64,000 nucleotides of DNA from assembly GCF_000350105.1 (NCBI RefSeq), contig NZ_CAIY01000027.1, forward strand, positions 1 through 64,000. The letters run 5' to 3'. Of the stretch, positions 41,422 to 52,303 are shown in pieces. The number at the start of each line of letters is the position of its first letter. Within the stretch, counting starts at the first letter, position 1. Both the position numbers and the translations under genes were made by a program. Origin of the DNA: Richelia intracellularis HH01. GTDB lineage: Bacteria; Cyanobacteriota; Cyanobacteriia; Cyanobacteriales; Nostocaceae. The notes below the pieces were generated by a model, which saw only the letters and a list, made by a program, of their open reading frames with translations, was not told where the DNA came from and did not search any database.

Positions 41422-42087
41422 ATGACTGCTCAACAACATTTCAATCCCATAATAGGGTTTAGTAAACGGAGGAAGAACTTTATGCCATTGAATAATAAAA
41501 AGTCAGATAATCTACCATCTTATTCAGAATATGCCCATAGTGGTTATTCTCATAGCCAAGCATTATCAGCTTCTAGACCACATAATTTAAGTGGAAAAAG
41601 CCGAATCATCAAACCACCAGGGCCAAAACTACGGTCATCCAGAATCAAGTCCCAAATTCTAGAAAATAATTACCCAGAAATTGCATCTCTTCCTCAAGTA
41701 TCCTCCTCTCAAACAGCAACTCCTTCATGGTTAATACACCTGTACACTCTATATCATTGTTCTTATGCAATTACTTTTTTATTAGCAGTAATAGTTCTCG
41801 TAATTTATGGTTGGACTGTACATTCTCAAAAACTTTGGGGCCAAAGTTACCGCAAAATACAAAAGTTACAACGGGATGAACGACAGTTAATGAAAACTAA
41901 CGAGGTGCTAAAGAATAAAATGGCTCAAGAGTCGGAAAAGCCTAATATAGGACTTTTTTCTCCCACTACTAATAAGACAATTTTTCTGCCGAAAGAACTA
42001 TGGGAGCAAAAACAAACTTTAGATGACAATAGTAAACCTACCCAGACCCAGAATCAGCCTAGAGCCCCATTCTCATTAGGTTATTAG
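41422..42087 (+). CDS. Bitopic membrane protein upstream of ftsI, FtsL-like topology
   Basis: A 221-residue protein: a cytoplasmic, polar, Ser/Pro-rich N-terminus of about 110 residues, one membrane helix (about 118-136, ITFLLAVIVLVIYGW), then a short coiled coil (about 143-172, SYRKIQKLQRDERQLMKTN). A Pro/Gln-rich tail follows. This topology and the place just upstream of ftsI match FtsL/FtsB-type divisome proteins, which hold PBP3/FtsI and FtsW. Sequence similarity to FtsL is always weak, so this is an inference. An alternative start is MPLNNKK, 20 codons in. Confidence 0.6.
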   Translation: MTAQQHFNPIIGFSKRRKNFMPLNNKKSDNLPSYSEYAHSGYSHSQALSASRPHNLSGKSRIIKPPGPKLRSSRIKSQILENNYPEIASLPQVSSSQTATPSWLIHLYTLYHCSYAITFLLAVIVLVIYGWTVHSQKLWGQSYRKIQKLQRDERQLMKTNEVLKNKMAQESEKPNIGLFSPTTNKTIFLPKELWEQKQTLDDNSKPTQTQNQPRAPFSLGY

Positions 42088-42550
42088 CTTCATACTTTCT
42101 ATAAATACAAAATATTACGTCATGATTACATGATTTAGATTATTTCTGTGGATATTGAAGAAAGTAGAAGTTGAAAAGCAGAAGGTGGGTTATTATTCCC
42201 ATCTTAAAATATGTGCTGTTAAGTTTTCCTTGGTTTTTATAGGGAAGATAAGGCTAAGAGTTTTTTCTCAAAATCATTAATATTGCCTAATATTACACAT
42301 AATTAAGGGGAAAATTTAGTGTAAGAACCATATAAAAAATGAAGAAGAAAAATAAAACTCTACTATCCCTTTTTCTATTTCTTCAGGGTTAGGGGCTTGG
42401 TTATATGGCTTTTCATTCCATAACCTCTAACTTATAAAACCTAAAATCAATCACAACTTGATACTTGAAAATACCTGCCAAGGTATTGATATATGCTTTT
42501 GGATGTCCATCTTGATATTGATAACTAGATCAAGAAAAAATGTGATTTTT
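42088..42550. other. Gap between the FtsL-like gene and ftsI
   Basis: 463 bases with no separate gene. The ftsI frame is open upstream to a TTG at 42458, but that part reads as random sequence (ENTCQGIDICFWMSI), so it is treated as non-coding. Confidence 0.5.
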
Positions 42551-44395
42551 ATGCGCAAATCATCTACTAAAGCAACGAAAATTAACTTAATTGCTAAGAC
42601 ACTTATAGAAAAACAAAGGTCAGGATTACGTAATATACGTATTTTTTTCGATTCAGATGTTCCAGAATTAACTGCAAATATGAAGACCAGACTATTCTTA
42701 GTTTGGGGATTATTGGTTTTATCTGGATTAGGGCTGGCAGTAAATTTATATAATTTACAAATTATTAGGGGACCAGAGTTAAGAAGAAAGGCACGAAATC
42801 AACAGATGGTTGGAATACGGCCTTTTATCCCCCGTCGTCCGGTATTAGACCGCAATTTGCAAATAGTAGCAGTTGATAACCCAGTTTACGCTTTCTATGT
42901 TCATCCTAAATTATTTACAAAATCCAAGAGATATATAGCTCAGTGCTTAGCTCCAGTTCTTAACCAGGATGCTAGGGATTTAGAGAGAAAGTTTCTAAAA
43001 AAAAGAAGTGGTATTCTAATCGCGACTAATCTCCCCGAGGAAATTGCTCATCAAGTAATGAATCTACGTTTAAATGGCTTGGACCTAACAAAAAAATATG
43101 CTCGATTTTATCCACAACAGGATCTATTTGCCGAAGTTGTTGGATTTGTAAACTTAGACCGCCGGGGTCAAGCAGGAGTAGAATACAGTCAGGAGAAGTT
43201 ACTGGAACGTTCAAGTGAAACTTTACGTATTAGTAGAAAAGGTAATGGTCTATTAATGCCCGATCATGCTCCCCAAGGATTTCTCCATGCCGATAGTTTA
43301 CGATTACAATTAACCATAGATAGTCGTTTGCAAAGATCTGCCCGTTCTGCTTTAACAGCACAAGTGAAGAAGTTTAATGCTAAAAGGGGAGCAGTGATTG
43401 TAATGGATGCCTGGGATGGTTCAATTTTAGCAATGACTTCCCACCCAACCTACAACCCAAATGAATATTCCAAAGCAGACATATCCCTATTCAGAAATTG
43501 GACAGTAGCTGATCTATACGAACCGGGTTCTACTTTTAAGCCAATAAATGTGGCAATTGCTCTAGAAGCAGGTGCAGTTCAAGCAGATGATATTTTGAAT
43601 GATTCCGGGGCTATCCGAGTGGGTAAGCATACGATTAGAAATGCTGCTCACAAGGGCTATGGCAACATCAACATAGGGGAAATTATCAAGTACTCCAGTA
43701 ATGTTGGAATGGTGAAAATTATCCAGAAGTTAGATCCTTCTAATTACTTTGCTTGGTTAGAACGTATAGGATTCGGACAAAAAGTAGAAATAGATTTGCC
43801 ATTTGCTGTTGCTAGCCAACTGAAAAATAAAGAGGAATTTATTAACTCTCCCATAGAACCAGCAACTACTTCCTTTGGTCAAGGGTTTTCCATTACTCCC
43901 CTACAATTAGTACAAATGCATGGTGCGTTGGCTAATGGAGGGAAATTAGTTATCCCACATGTGGTAAGAGGGCTATTTGATAGTAGAGGACAAATGCACG
44001 ATGCTCCAAATTTACCAAAACCACGGCAAATTTTTTCCCCTGTTATTACCCAAAAAGTTTTGGAAATGATGGAAACTGTGGTCACTGATATTAATGGTAC
44101 TGGTAAGGCTGCAAAGATACCTAGGTACAGAATAGCAGGCAAAACTGGTACAGCACAAAAAGCTAGTAAGTCTGGTGGTTACCAGAGAAATGCTAAAGTC
44201 ACAAGTTTTGTGGGCATAATACCAGTAGAATTACCTCGTTATGTGGTTCTAGCTATAGTAGACGAACCTAAAGGTAAAAATGCTTATGGCGGAACAGTTG
44301 CTGCACCTATTGTTAAGTTGGTAATGGAAGCACTTATTTCCCTAGAAAAAATTCCTCCCAGCCAACCAGTTAACCAGGAAGAAGGTAAGGGTTAA
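42551..44395 (+). CDS. ftsI: Peptidoglycan transpeptidase FtsI (class B penicillin-binding protein)
   Basis: Cross-links septal peptidoglycan during division. Start taken at the ATG of MRKSSTKATK (42551); 614 residues. It has one membrane helix (about 52-72, FLVWGLLVLSGLGLAVNLY), a dimerisation or pedestal domain (RRPVLDRNLQIVAVDNP) and a transpeptidase domain. Active-site motifs are SxxK in EPGSTFKPINVA, SxN in YSSNVGMVK and KTG in IAGKTGTAQK. All are intact. It follows an FtsL-like gene on the same strand. Confidence 0.95.
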   Translation: MRKSSTKATKINLIAKTLIEKQRSGLRNIRIFFDSDVPELTANMKTRLFLVWGLLVLSGLGLAVNLYNLQIIRGPELRRKARNQQMVGIRPFIPRRPVLDRNLQIVAVDNPVYAFYVHPKLFTKSKRYIAQCLAPVLNQDARDLERKFLKKRSGILIATNLPEEIAHQVMNLRLNGLDLTKKYARFYPQQDLFAEVVGFVNLDRRGQAGVEYSQEKLLERSSETLRISRKGNGLLMPDHAPQGFLHADSLRLQLTIDSRLQRSARSALTAQVKKFNAKRGAVIVMDAWDGSILAMTSHPTYNPNEYSKADISLFRNWTVADLYEPGSTFKPINVAIALEAGAVQADDILNDSGAIRVGKHTIRNAAHKGYGNINIGEIIKYSSNVGMVKIIQKLDPSNYFAWLERIGFGQKVEIDLPFAVASQLKNKEEFINSPIEPATTSFGQGFSITPLQLVQMHGALANGGKLVIPHVVRGLFDSRGQMHDAPNLPKPRQIFSPVITQKVLEMMETVVTDINGTGKAAKIPRYRIAGKTGTAQKASKSGGYQRNAKVTSFVGIIPVELPRYVVLAIVDEPKGKNAYGGTVAAPIVKLVMEALISLEKIPPSQPVNQEEGKG

Positions 44396-44577
44396 TTTAC
44401 ATGACTATCCTGGATACCGAAATTGCAGCAATACTTATTACAAGTAATCAAGATTCTTAATCAGAGGCTTTAGCCTTAAAGAATGACCCAAATTAACTAC
44501 GTACAAATTCATCAAAGAGTTGGTAATTCTAACGAGTAGAATCATATTTCTTTGATGTCATTAATAACTAAGTCATT

Positions 44578-46839
44578 ATGAAGTTTCGATCACAACAGCA
44601 TTTACCCCATGATCCCAGACCTCAAAACTCAAAATCAGCAGGTAAATCTTTAGGCACTGAGAGTAATCAAAAGATTGGACTGGGGACGTTCGATGGAGTT
44701 TATACGCCCTCAATCCTAACAATTCTAGGTGTAATTATGTATTTGCGGTTTGGTTGGGTAGTAGGAAATGTTGGATTATTAGGCACTTTGGCAATAGTTA
44801 CACTAGCAACATCTATTACCTTTCTGACTGCTTTATCCGTATGTGCAATTGCAACTGATAGGTTGGTGCGAGTAGGTGGTGCTTATTACATGATTAGTCG
44901 CTGTCTAGGAATTGAAGTAGGGGGAGCCGTGGGAATTTCTCTTTACTTTGCCCAAACATTATCAATTGCTTTGTACACTATTGGTTTTGCTGAAAGTGTG
45001 GTCCAAACATTTAGTAATTGGAATCAAACTTATGTAGCTTTAATTACAACCATTTTAGTAGCAATTTTAGCTTTGACTTCTGCTCAAATAGCAGTCAAGG
45101 CACAATACTTAACTATGGGAGCAATTGTTCTTTCCCTATTATGTTTATTGTGCGGTCCAAGTTTACCAGATATAAAACCCCAAGGTTGGGATATTCCTGC
45201 TAATGGAGAATCTTTTTGGGCTGTTTTTGCGGTTTTTTTCCCTGCTGTTACTGGTATCATGTCAGGCGTGAACATGTCAGGTGACTTACGCAATCCTAGC
45301 CGTTCAATTCCCATGGGAACCTTAGGTGCGGTTGGTACGGGATATGTAGTTTACATGATTGTGCCATTAATTATTGCTATGCGTGCTGATACAGCTACTC
45401 TGCTGAGTGAGCCCCTGGTCATGAAAATGATGTCACTATGGCAACCAGCAATTTTGATGGGTATGTGGGGAGCAACTCTATCAAGTGCTTTGGGAAGTAT
45501 TCTAGCTGCACCAAGGGTCTTGCAGGCATTGGCAAGAGACGGGATTTTCTCTCCTTGGATGTCTTTTTTAGGAAGAGGTAGTGGCATAAATGACGAACCT
45601 CGACTGGGGACTTGGATAACTCTGAGTATAGCAATTGCTGCTGTGTTTATTGGTGACTTAAGTATTATTGCTCCTGTGCTTACAATGTTTTTCCTCACTA
45701 CATACCTGGTTTTAAATATTTCTGCCAGTATAGAGGGATTCCTGGAAAGTTCTTCTTTTCGACCGAGTTTTAAAGTCCCTTGGATATTATCCTTATTGGG
45801 AGCAATTGGTTGTTTATGGGTAATGTTATTAATTAATTCGGTTGCTACGGTAATTGTAGGTATAGTTGTCCTAGTTATATATTTTTTACTGAAAAAAAGA
45901 GAACTTACTACAACTTGGGGAGATGTACGTCGGGGAATTTGGATGGCATTGCTACGTGAAGGTATTCATCAAATTGACAGTGCAGAAGACAGAAAAAATT
46001 GGCGGCCGAATGTATTGGTATTTTCGGGCTCTCCTAGTAAACGCTGGTCTTTAATTCAACTAGCAAATGCTCTGACTCATAAACGAGGGTTTATTACTGT
46101 CTCCAGCGTATTACCCAGTGGTTCTAGAGATTTGGCACGGCAAAGCGATTTGGAGAATGTAATCAGGGAGCATCTAAAAAAGCAACAAGTACAAGCGTTG
46201 GTAAGGGTTGTAACTGCGCCAGATCCCTTCAAGGGAATGTTACAATTGGTAGAAGCCTATGGATTAGGAAATCTTGTACCCAACACCATTTTACTCGGGG
46301 ACAGCGAAGATATAACCAGACGTGACAGCTATTGCAATATGATTGCTCAACTTCACTATGCTAAGCGTAGTGTTATCATCTTACGAGAGCATCCTAAGTA
46401 TGTATTTGGATCATATAGCCGCATAGATGTATGGTGGGGTGGAATGCAGGCTAATGGTAGTTTAATGTTATTATTGGCACACCTTCTTCGTTGTACCATT
46501 GAGTGGCGCAATGCGAAAATTTATCTGAATTTAGTTGTTCCTAATGAATCCGGGGCACAAGATGCTAAGTCAAATCTAAATAACATGTTAACTGAATTAA
46601 GGATATCGGCCATACCATCAGTAATAGTTGCTAATAACCGCACCTTTGAAAGAATTTTAAGTGATTCATCTTCTGACGCAGATATTATTTTCTTAGGCAT
46701 GGCAGCTTCCACAGGTAAGAATTTTATAGAATATTATGAACAAATACATGCCCGTACATCTGGTCTTCCTACAATTATTTATGTTATGGCAGCAGCAGAT
46801 TTTGCATTTGGATCAGTCTTAACAGGAGGTGGTATATAA
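44578..46839 (+). CDS. SLC12-type (cation-chloride cotransporter-like) APC permease
   Basis: A 753-residue transporter of the amino acid-polyamine-organocation superfamily, nearest to the Na-K-Cl cotransporter (SLC12) group. The N-terminal motif FDGVYTPSILTILGVIMYLRFGWVVG is characteristic. About 12 membrane helices lie between residues 40 and 440, with FFPAVTGIMSGVNMSGDL in helix 6. A 300-residue cytoplasmic C-terminal domain follows (NVLVFSGSPSKRW, KRSVIILREHPK, ADIIFLGMA), as in SLC12 proteins. Substrate not determined; K+/Cl- or amino acids are possible. Intact. Confidence 0.85.
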   Translation: MKFRSQQHLPHDPRPQNSKSAGKSLGTESNQKIGLGTFDGVYTPSILTILGVIMYLRFGWVVGNVGLLGTLAIVTLATSITFLTALSVCAIATDRLVRVGGAYYMISRCLGIEVGGAVGISLYFAQTLSIALYTIGFAESVVQTFSNWNQTYVALITTILVAILALTSAQIAVKAQYLTMGAIVLSLLCLLCGPSLPDIKPQGWDIPANGESFWAVFAVFFPAVTGIMSGVNMSGDLRNPSRSIPMGTLGAVGTGYVVYMIVPLIIAMRADTATLLSEPLVMKMMSLWQPAILMGMWGATLSSALGSILAAPRVLQALARDGIFSPWMSFLGRGSGINDEPRLGTWITLSIAIAAVFIGDLSIIAPVLTMFFLTTYLVLNISASIEGFLESSSFRPSFKVPWILSLLGAIGCLWVMLLINSVATVIVGIVVLVIYFLLKKRELTTTWGDVRRGIWMALLREGIHQIDSAEDRKNWRPNVLVFSGSPSKRWSLIQLANALTHKRGFITVSSVLPSGSRDLARQSDLENVIREHLKKQQVQALVRVVTAPDPFKGMLQLVEAYGLGNLVPNTILLGDSEDITRRDSYCNMIAQLHYAKRSVIILREHPKYVFGSYSRIDVWWGGMQANGSLMLLLAHLLRCTIEWRNAKIYLNLVVPNESGAQDAKSNLNNMLTELRISAIPSVIVANNRTFERILSDSSSDADIIFLGMAASTGKNFIEYYEQIHARTSGLPTIIYVMAAADFAFGSVLTGGGI

Positions 46840-47931
46840 ACTATAACTAGCTTCTATAAGGTCAATTAAATTGATAGTGAGTGTTTTGAACTTATCCAAG
46901 CTAACAACATATATGAATGTATGATGAACCAAGGGGTTTTATACAAAGAGAAAATGTAACTTAATCTACTCTGCACAAACTTATCAACTAAAGTAGGTTA
47001 ACCGTATTGTTAAAATAATTAATAGCCTAATTATAGAGATAAATTAAAATTTATTTGATTAGACCACACATAAGTTACCAAACAAACTTAGTAATGTTCT
47101 AGTTTTTATAATATTCTCAACTGCTCTGAAAACGATTATGATTGGTAAAAGTTCATCAGTTATATAGGAGAACTAAGCAATTTGTTTTACATAAGTCATA
47201 TTCAATTCTTAAGATACTGTTTGGTTTGTAGTGTTGGAATTTCTGCTATTGTTAGCAAGGTTGTCTTTCCTTTTGAAACAATAGGAATTTAGAGATTACA
47301 TTTACCTTCTCAATTCAGGGATGGGAGGTAACAATTAGAAATAAAATATATCAGGAACTTATTTCAAGTTAAAACCTATTATTAATAATCTTTTTGCCTC
47401 ATAGAATGAAATCTTGAAGTCCCCTATTATAAGACAATAATTATTACTATTTATAGGCTTGAGCCGTTATGTATATTTTTGTTTAAACTTTTGAATATGA
47501 ATTAAGGGCAGCAAAAATATTGAGGTTTTAGTTGAAGTTTTTAAGATATGTTATTATCACGGAAAAGTGAATAATTAAATACCTTGCACTTTTCTCTAAA
47601 AGTGCAAGGTATTTAAGTCAAGAAGTAGAAGTGATTTCAGACAGCTCAAATTATTAGTTTTAAAGCCAATATACTAAAATGCATTTATTTTGTAATGGTT
47701 AATCTATACTGCCAATCTAAATAGCTCCGGTGGTAGTAGGTAATTAAAGACTACTAAAATAAACTCCTAGATTTGAGGAACATATTTTAGGCAAACTAAT
47801 TCACCGGTGTAGAATATTATAAAAATCAATGTTTGCAATTCAACACAGGTTTCTTCAAAACTCCTCTTTTGTATTTCCCATACATACTGACATGATAAGC
47901 ATTTTCAAACCAATACACTTAATCTTGTACG
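46840..47931. other. 1.1-kb convergent gene-free stretch
   Basis: Lies between the ends of the transporter and the pentapeptide-repeat gene. It contains a 19-bp perfect hairpin at 47575-47616 and no credible reading frame. A plus-strand frame at 47829-48053 overlaps the next gene's 3' end and looks random. Confidence 0.5.
47575..47616. repeat. 19-bp perfect hairpin between convergent genes
   Basis: Positions 47575-47593 and 47598-47616 are exact reverse complements around a 4-base loop (CTCT). The core is AAATACCTTGCACTTTT. The strong stem and tetraloop are terminator-like, and flanking T/A runs exist in the arms. It lies 315 bases from the end of the pentapeptide-repeat gene and 735 from the transporter. 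Confidence 0.85.
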
Positions 47932-49224
47932 CTATTTACCTAAGCAGTTGGGAATACCTTCACAACCCCCAGGAATCGTACCCCTGGTTTTTTCACCACC
48001 CCAAGAACAACAATAATAACGGGCATTCTCCGACATTCTTCTTACACCACTAAAGTCTGCATTTTCCACCACTGCACCTGTATACTCACCCGTTTGATAA
48101 TTTGGTATTTCAGTTTTATTACGCGGAGAAGCTGTTTTTGGGGATCCATAGAATAGATGAGTGCCATTAATATCACTACCTTTCAGATTAGTTTCATACA
48201 AAATGGTCCGGGAAAGATTTGCCCTAACTAGGTCACAATAACTAAGATTTGCCCGTACAAGATTGGCATCACTTAAATCAGTCCACCGCAAATCTGTTTC
48301 TGATAAATCTGCACCTGCTAACATAACACCTAAATCAATTACTTTTACTCCCCTGACTCTGTCTTCTGCATAACCACCAGTACCATCAAGAATTGCTCTT
48401 CCCAAATGTCCATCACGTTTTAGAGGTGTTAGCAACTTAGAACGGGAGAGAAATCTTAGAATTTTTGATTTGCCACTACTGTTAACACTACTGAGAATAG
48501 CGGAAGTACGTCCTTCCGCTAATAGACGCTCCTGAGGCAAATCTTCTAATAATCCTCCCTCATCTAAAATTAGATCAGATATACCTTGGAAGTAAGAATC
48601 AATAGTTTGTTGCTGTGTAATTATATTTTGCTGGGCTGTAAGTAGATTTTGTTGAATAGTTAGATCCTTAGAAATAATATATTGTCGCCAAGCAATATAA
48701 ACAGCAATAATAGCAATCAAAATTTGCCCAAAAGCACCAACCCACTCTGCTATTGTTCCAGAAGCTTCCCAATTTACCTTACGCCCCCCAATTATTAAAA
48801 GTTGACCTATGCCAGTGAATTTGAGTAATCCTATCGTACTAATTACTATCCCTATTAGTCCGAAAGTTAACATCCATTCATGGACAGATGGCCACTCCAC
48901 AGCAAAATTTTTTAGCCAAGGTAACAGTATTATTAATGACAAAAGCAACGTAGCAATTATGCCAGTTATCCCCAGGAAAAAATTATCAATTATCATCCCA
49001 GTAATTATCGTTATTATTGTTATTGCTATTAATGGTAATGCTCTGGGAATAACGTTAATGAGATTTATATTTTGTCCTCGCAGTATGCTGATAGGCTCTA
49101 GAGATCCTTTTGCAGCTATCTTATCTGTAATTGGTATATTCTTACTTAAATTATCCAAATTATTTGGATGTAAATCATTTTCCGGTAAGGAGTGAGAATT
49201 AGGTTCTATATTCATGCTGTACAT
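47932..49224 (-). CDS. Membrane protein with C-terminal pentapeptide repeats
   Basis: A 430-residue protein. The first 60 residues are polar. About four hydrophobic segments follow (residues 60-80, 82-101, 117-143 and 165-183, the last AEWVGAFGQILIAIIAVYIAW). A charged region with a Gln-rich coiled part comes next (about 190-215). From about residue 307 there are pentapeptide repeats of the A(D/N)LXX type: VMLAGADLSETDLRWTDLSD and ANLVRANLSYCDLVRANLSR. The C-terminus has several cysteines (RYYCCSWGG, GGCEGIPNC). Many filamentous cyanobacteria carry such proteins; function is unknown. ATG at either residue 1 or 4. Confidence 0.8.
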   Translation of the reverse strand: MYSMNIEPNSHSLPENDLHPNNLDNLSKNIPITDKIAAKGSLEPISILRGQNINLINVIPRALPLIAITIITIITGMIIDNFFLGITGIIATLLLSLIILLPWLKNFAVEWPSVHEWMLTFGLIGIVISTIGLLKFTGIGQLLIIGGRKVNWEASGTIAEWVGAFGQILIAIIAVYIAWRQYIISKDLTIQQNLLTAQQNIITQQQTIDSYFQGISDLILDEGGLLEDLPQERLLAEGRTSAILSSVNSSGKSKILRFLSRSKLLTPLKRDGHLGRAILDGTGGYAEDRVRGVKVIDLGVMLAGADLSETDLRWTDLSDANLVRANLSYCDLVRANLSRTILYETNLKGSDINGTHLFYGSPKTASPRNKTEIPNYQTGEYTGAVVENADFSGVRRMSENARYYCCSWGGEKTRGTIPGGCEGIPNCLGK

Positions 49225-50381
49225 TTGGGGATGTTGGGAAGTAAGTCAGTTTAAGTTGAACTTCTGCAATCTCATTTGTTTGTAATATTTATTCTAGCCT
49301 GTAATCAAAATTTTTCTATTAAATGTAGGTAATTCATTTAACTTTTAATTTTTATTATTCTGAGTGTTATATAAGTTTAGCATTGTGGAGTTCATTAGAG
49401 GATATGAAAATATGATTATGCTATATTTGGGTTAGGAAAAAACAGGTATATTTCAATAGAAGTAATATTAAATATATTTTTTCATTTATTCAGAAATATA
49501 GACATATGAAAAGATTAACAGTCCTAGAATTTATCTTGCTTAAGATAAGCAGTCTTATATACTTAACTATTGAATAGAAATTCAAGCTTAATTAGGTATA
49601 GTTTCACTATAACCACATGAACTAATAAAATGGATATAGTAGTAAAATCTAAAGAGTTGATAGGAATAATAAGCCAATTAAAGAATAAAGCTTCTTAAGC
49701 CTTATTATACTTAATATTTTTCATGTATAACCAACGAGTATCTCATGTATCCTTACCAAAAAAGAGGAAAAGTATATAGAGTTTATTTACATAGTTTCTA
49801 TAGTTAGCTACTTTAAAAAAGCATCTTTTATATATAATTAGTGACCTAAATATAGGTCACTAATTATATATACTAAATTTATAAGTAAAAGTAATATTGC
49901 TTATAATTTATAGCGTTCAATTATATCCCGAAATAGTCAAACATTAATATAAATATAATACACCATCATAAAATATTTTATTATTAAATAATTGATTCTA
50001 ATCTTTAAGTATAGGCATGCTTTTTGAGTTGCAATAAATCTTTAAGTATTGACATTTCTAAATTAGTTATTTGTCTATAAATTAGGGATAAATAATCCCT
50101 CTATAGTTTTAGGAATAAAGCTATAGTCATGCAACTATAAATGAAAGTGATTGTTTTCCCAAAAAGGATATTTGAGTATCCTATTGTTAGGTTTTTTACT
50201 TAGCTGGACTTTATATTTATTTAACATCACTAAAGGTATAGATAGTAGTTTTTATAAGATTTAGTATTGCTTGCTGATTTGAGAAAATCATTAAAAGCTT
50301 CAGCCAATAACTGATAGTTTTCTTAACTTTTTGCTATTTAAATTTACTCGGTCCTAAATATCCAGATTGAGAAATTTAAGG
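49225..50381. other. Gene-free stretch with strong hairpin
   Basis: Very AT-rich with no coding frame. It holds the 20-bp hairpin at 49829-49872. Its right end borders a lipase-like pseudogene. Confidence 0.5.
49829..49872. repeat. 20-bp perfect hairpin
   Basis: Arms 49829-49848 and 49853-49872 are exact reverse complements with loop AATA. The stem core is TTAGTGACCTA/TAGGTCACTAA. It is the tightest hairpin in the window and lies 600 bases from the nearest intact gene. Confidence 0.88.
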
Positions 50382-51224
50382 ATGTCTAAACAAGTAAATT
50401 CACTGCTCATTATTCATGGAATAATTCCTCAATAAGAGCTCTATTTGGACTAAATTTACCCTTTCAATTACACGAAGATTTTTGGCAAGCTTTACTTAGA
50501 GAAAAACCACAAATCAGCGAGTATACTATAAGGTGTTAGCACCCCAATAATATTTCTATTTCTGTCTTCCGGGTTAATAAAACAAACCTCGCCTTATTAA
50601 CTACTATTGTAGGAAAACTAGTATTTTTGGGAATCTATTATCACCTGTGGTCTTTGATATGTAATTTATTACTCTTCTGAATATGGAGAGAGGGAAGTAC
50701 ACCTTCTGTTTATGGAAAAGTACTAGAAAAACTAGAATCTTACTATGGAAGGGAAGATATCCGCTTGTATTTGATTGGTAACAGTTTCGGTGTAAACCTT
50801 ACCCATGATTTTATGTTTGACTTATTTGCACACTATCACCACCCAGAATTTTGTGAAAAAAATTTTGTCAACCCTGGGCAAGGTTTTAAAGAGTAGCGGA
50901 GAAAAGCTCAAAAAATCAATTAAGATTAGGCTCTTCGTGTAGGAATGCTTCTCAATTACTCTTATTTGTCATCAGTAAACAAAAGCTTGTGGATAAGTTA
51001 AAGGTTAATCAGTTAAAATAGAAAATCTTTTATGGCGTAGATTACCTACTTAGTTTTTATACTTGCAGTTTATATGATGATCCTGATGAGATTTAGGAAT
51101 ATTAAGTAGATTATGTTCATAATTCTGGTAATTCACAGAATGGATATTAAAAAATAAGACTGCAATAAAAGAAGCAGCTGATTTGTTGCTGTCTAATGCT
51201 GTTGGAATTACAATTACACCCTAA
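50382..51224 (+). pseudogene. Decayed alpha/beta-hydrolase (lipase-like) gene
   Basis: Pieces of one protein can be followed across all three frames from an ATG at 50382 (MSKQVNSLLIIHGIIPQ) to a stop at 51222. The pieces are PFQLHEDFWQALLREKPQI, then ISISVFRVNKTNLALL, then GKVLEKLESYYGREDIRLYL, then the serine elbow IGNSFGV. After that come HDFMFDLFAHYHHPEF, FVISKQKLVDKL and finally IKEAADLLLSNAVG. Many frameshifts and stops separate them, so it cannot be functional. The G-N-S-F-G elbow and N-terminal HG motif suggest a cyanobacterial serine hydrolase; the exact family is from memory and not verified. Confidence 0.8.
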
Positions 51225-52303
51225 CTCAGGAGCCAATAATACCTAAATCAGAATACGGCAGAACTTGCATTAGTAAAAAACATATTCTCTTATCACTTTA
51301 ACTAACTAGAGTGCTTTGCCACTATGAATGGTGGATTAGATATTTTTCAGCTAACCCTTAAGATGATACATAATAGTAGCCACTGCTCAATATATTTTTC
51401 CCTCTTAATGACTAATCCCCAAAGAAATTGAATTTAAGCTTTTCTATCTGTTTTTTAATTCCTAATAACTTTTGAATTTTATTCCTTAAGGTGTTTTACG
51501 TTTGTGTTACTATCTCTAAAATCTATCTACATATCAAAATACAAAATTTATTTTATCCAGGTATTCTGTTTACCCTAATTACCATTTTTTTATGTATGTA
51601 TTAATAGCAACTGTTATGATTTACTACTAACTAGAACCATACTTGTCTTAAATTTCCACTTCGTATTTTATACTAAAGTTACTTTCTTTATCATCTGATT
51701 GATATTTTTTACGTGCCTGATGATTATTCTTTATCAGTAGTCTTAGCACTTACAATTTTAATATCTTACTCTGCTACTAATAGAGGATTAAATTTCATAC
51801 CCGTGGTATCATTAGTTAACTCATACTAATCCTTTTAGGAAACTCATTATTGGATTATTATGAATTATTTAAAAGTAAATCCAGAGATGAAATTTTATTT
51901 AACTAGCACTTTCAAAAATAGAATATGTATATAGTAAATGGTTTTAATATAACATACATAATTTCGAATTTCTTTATAGTAAGTAAATGTACCCCGAGTA
52001 CATAGAAAACTCGAATAATCTTTATATCCTTCCTACGATCTTTTCAGAATCATTGATGATTTAGGTATTAATAGTAGTAGTTTCCCCCACTACTGAGGTA
52101 TTATAGATGTCTATAACTGTTATGGAAGGTGATAATCAAGACTTTATGGATTAGAGTAATTGAGTTTTACCCCATACTATAAGTCTTACTATGCCTGAGC
52201 AGTCAAGCTATTGAATGAGATTATTGAATTTTATAGTTTATATTATCTATTTTTACCTCATTAATAAAATGACTGATCTGGTTTACGGTAGGAAACCTCA
52301 AAT
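51225..52303. other. 1.1-kb gene-free stretch
   Basis: No coding frame and no recognisable relic downstream of the hydrolase pseudogene. AT-rich. Confidence 0.5.

Noticed and set aside
50988..50996. TGTGGATAA, an exact DnaA-box match
   Set aside because: It lies inside the hydrolase pseudogene where it encodes part of KLVDKL, and is isolated.
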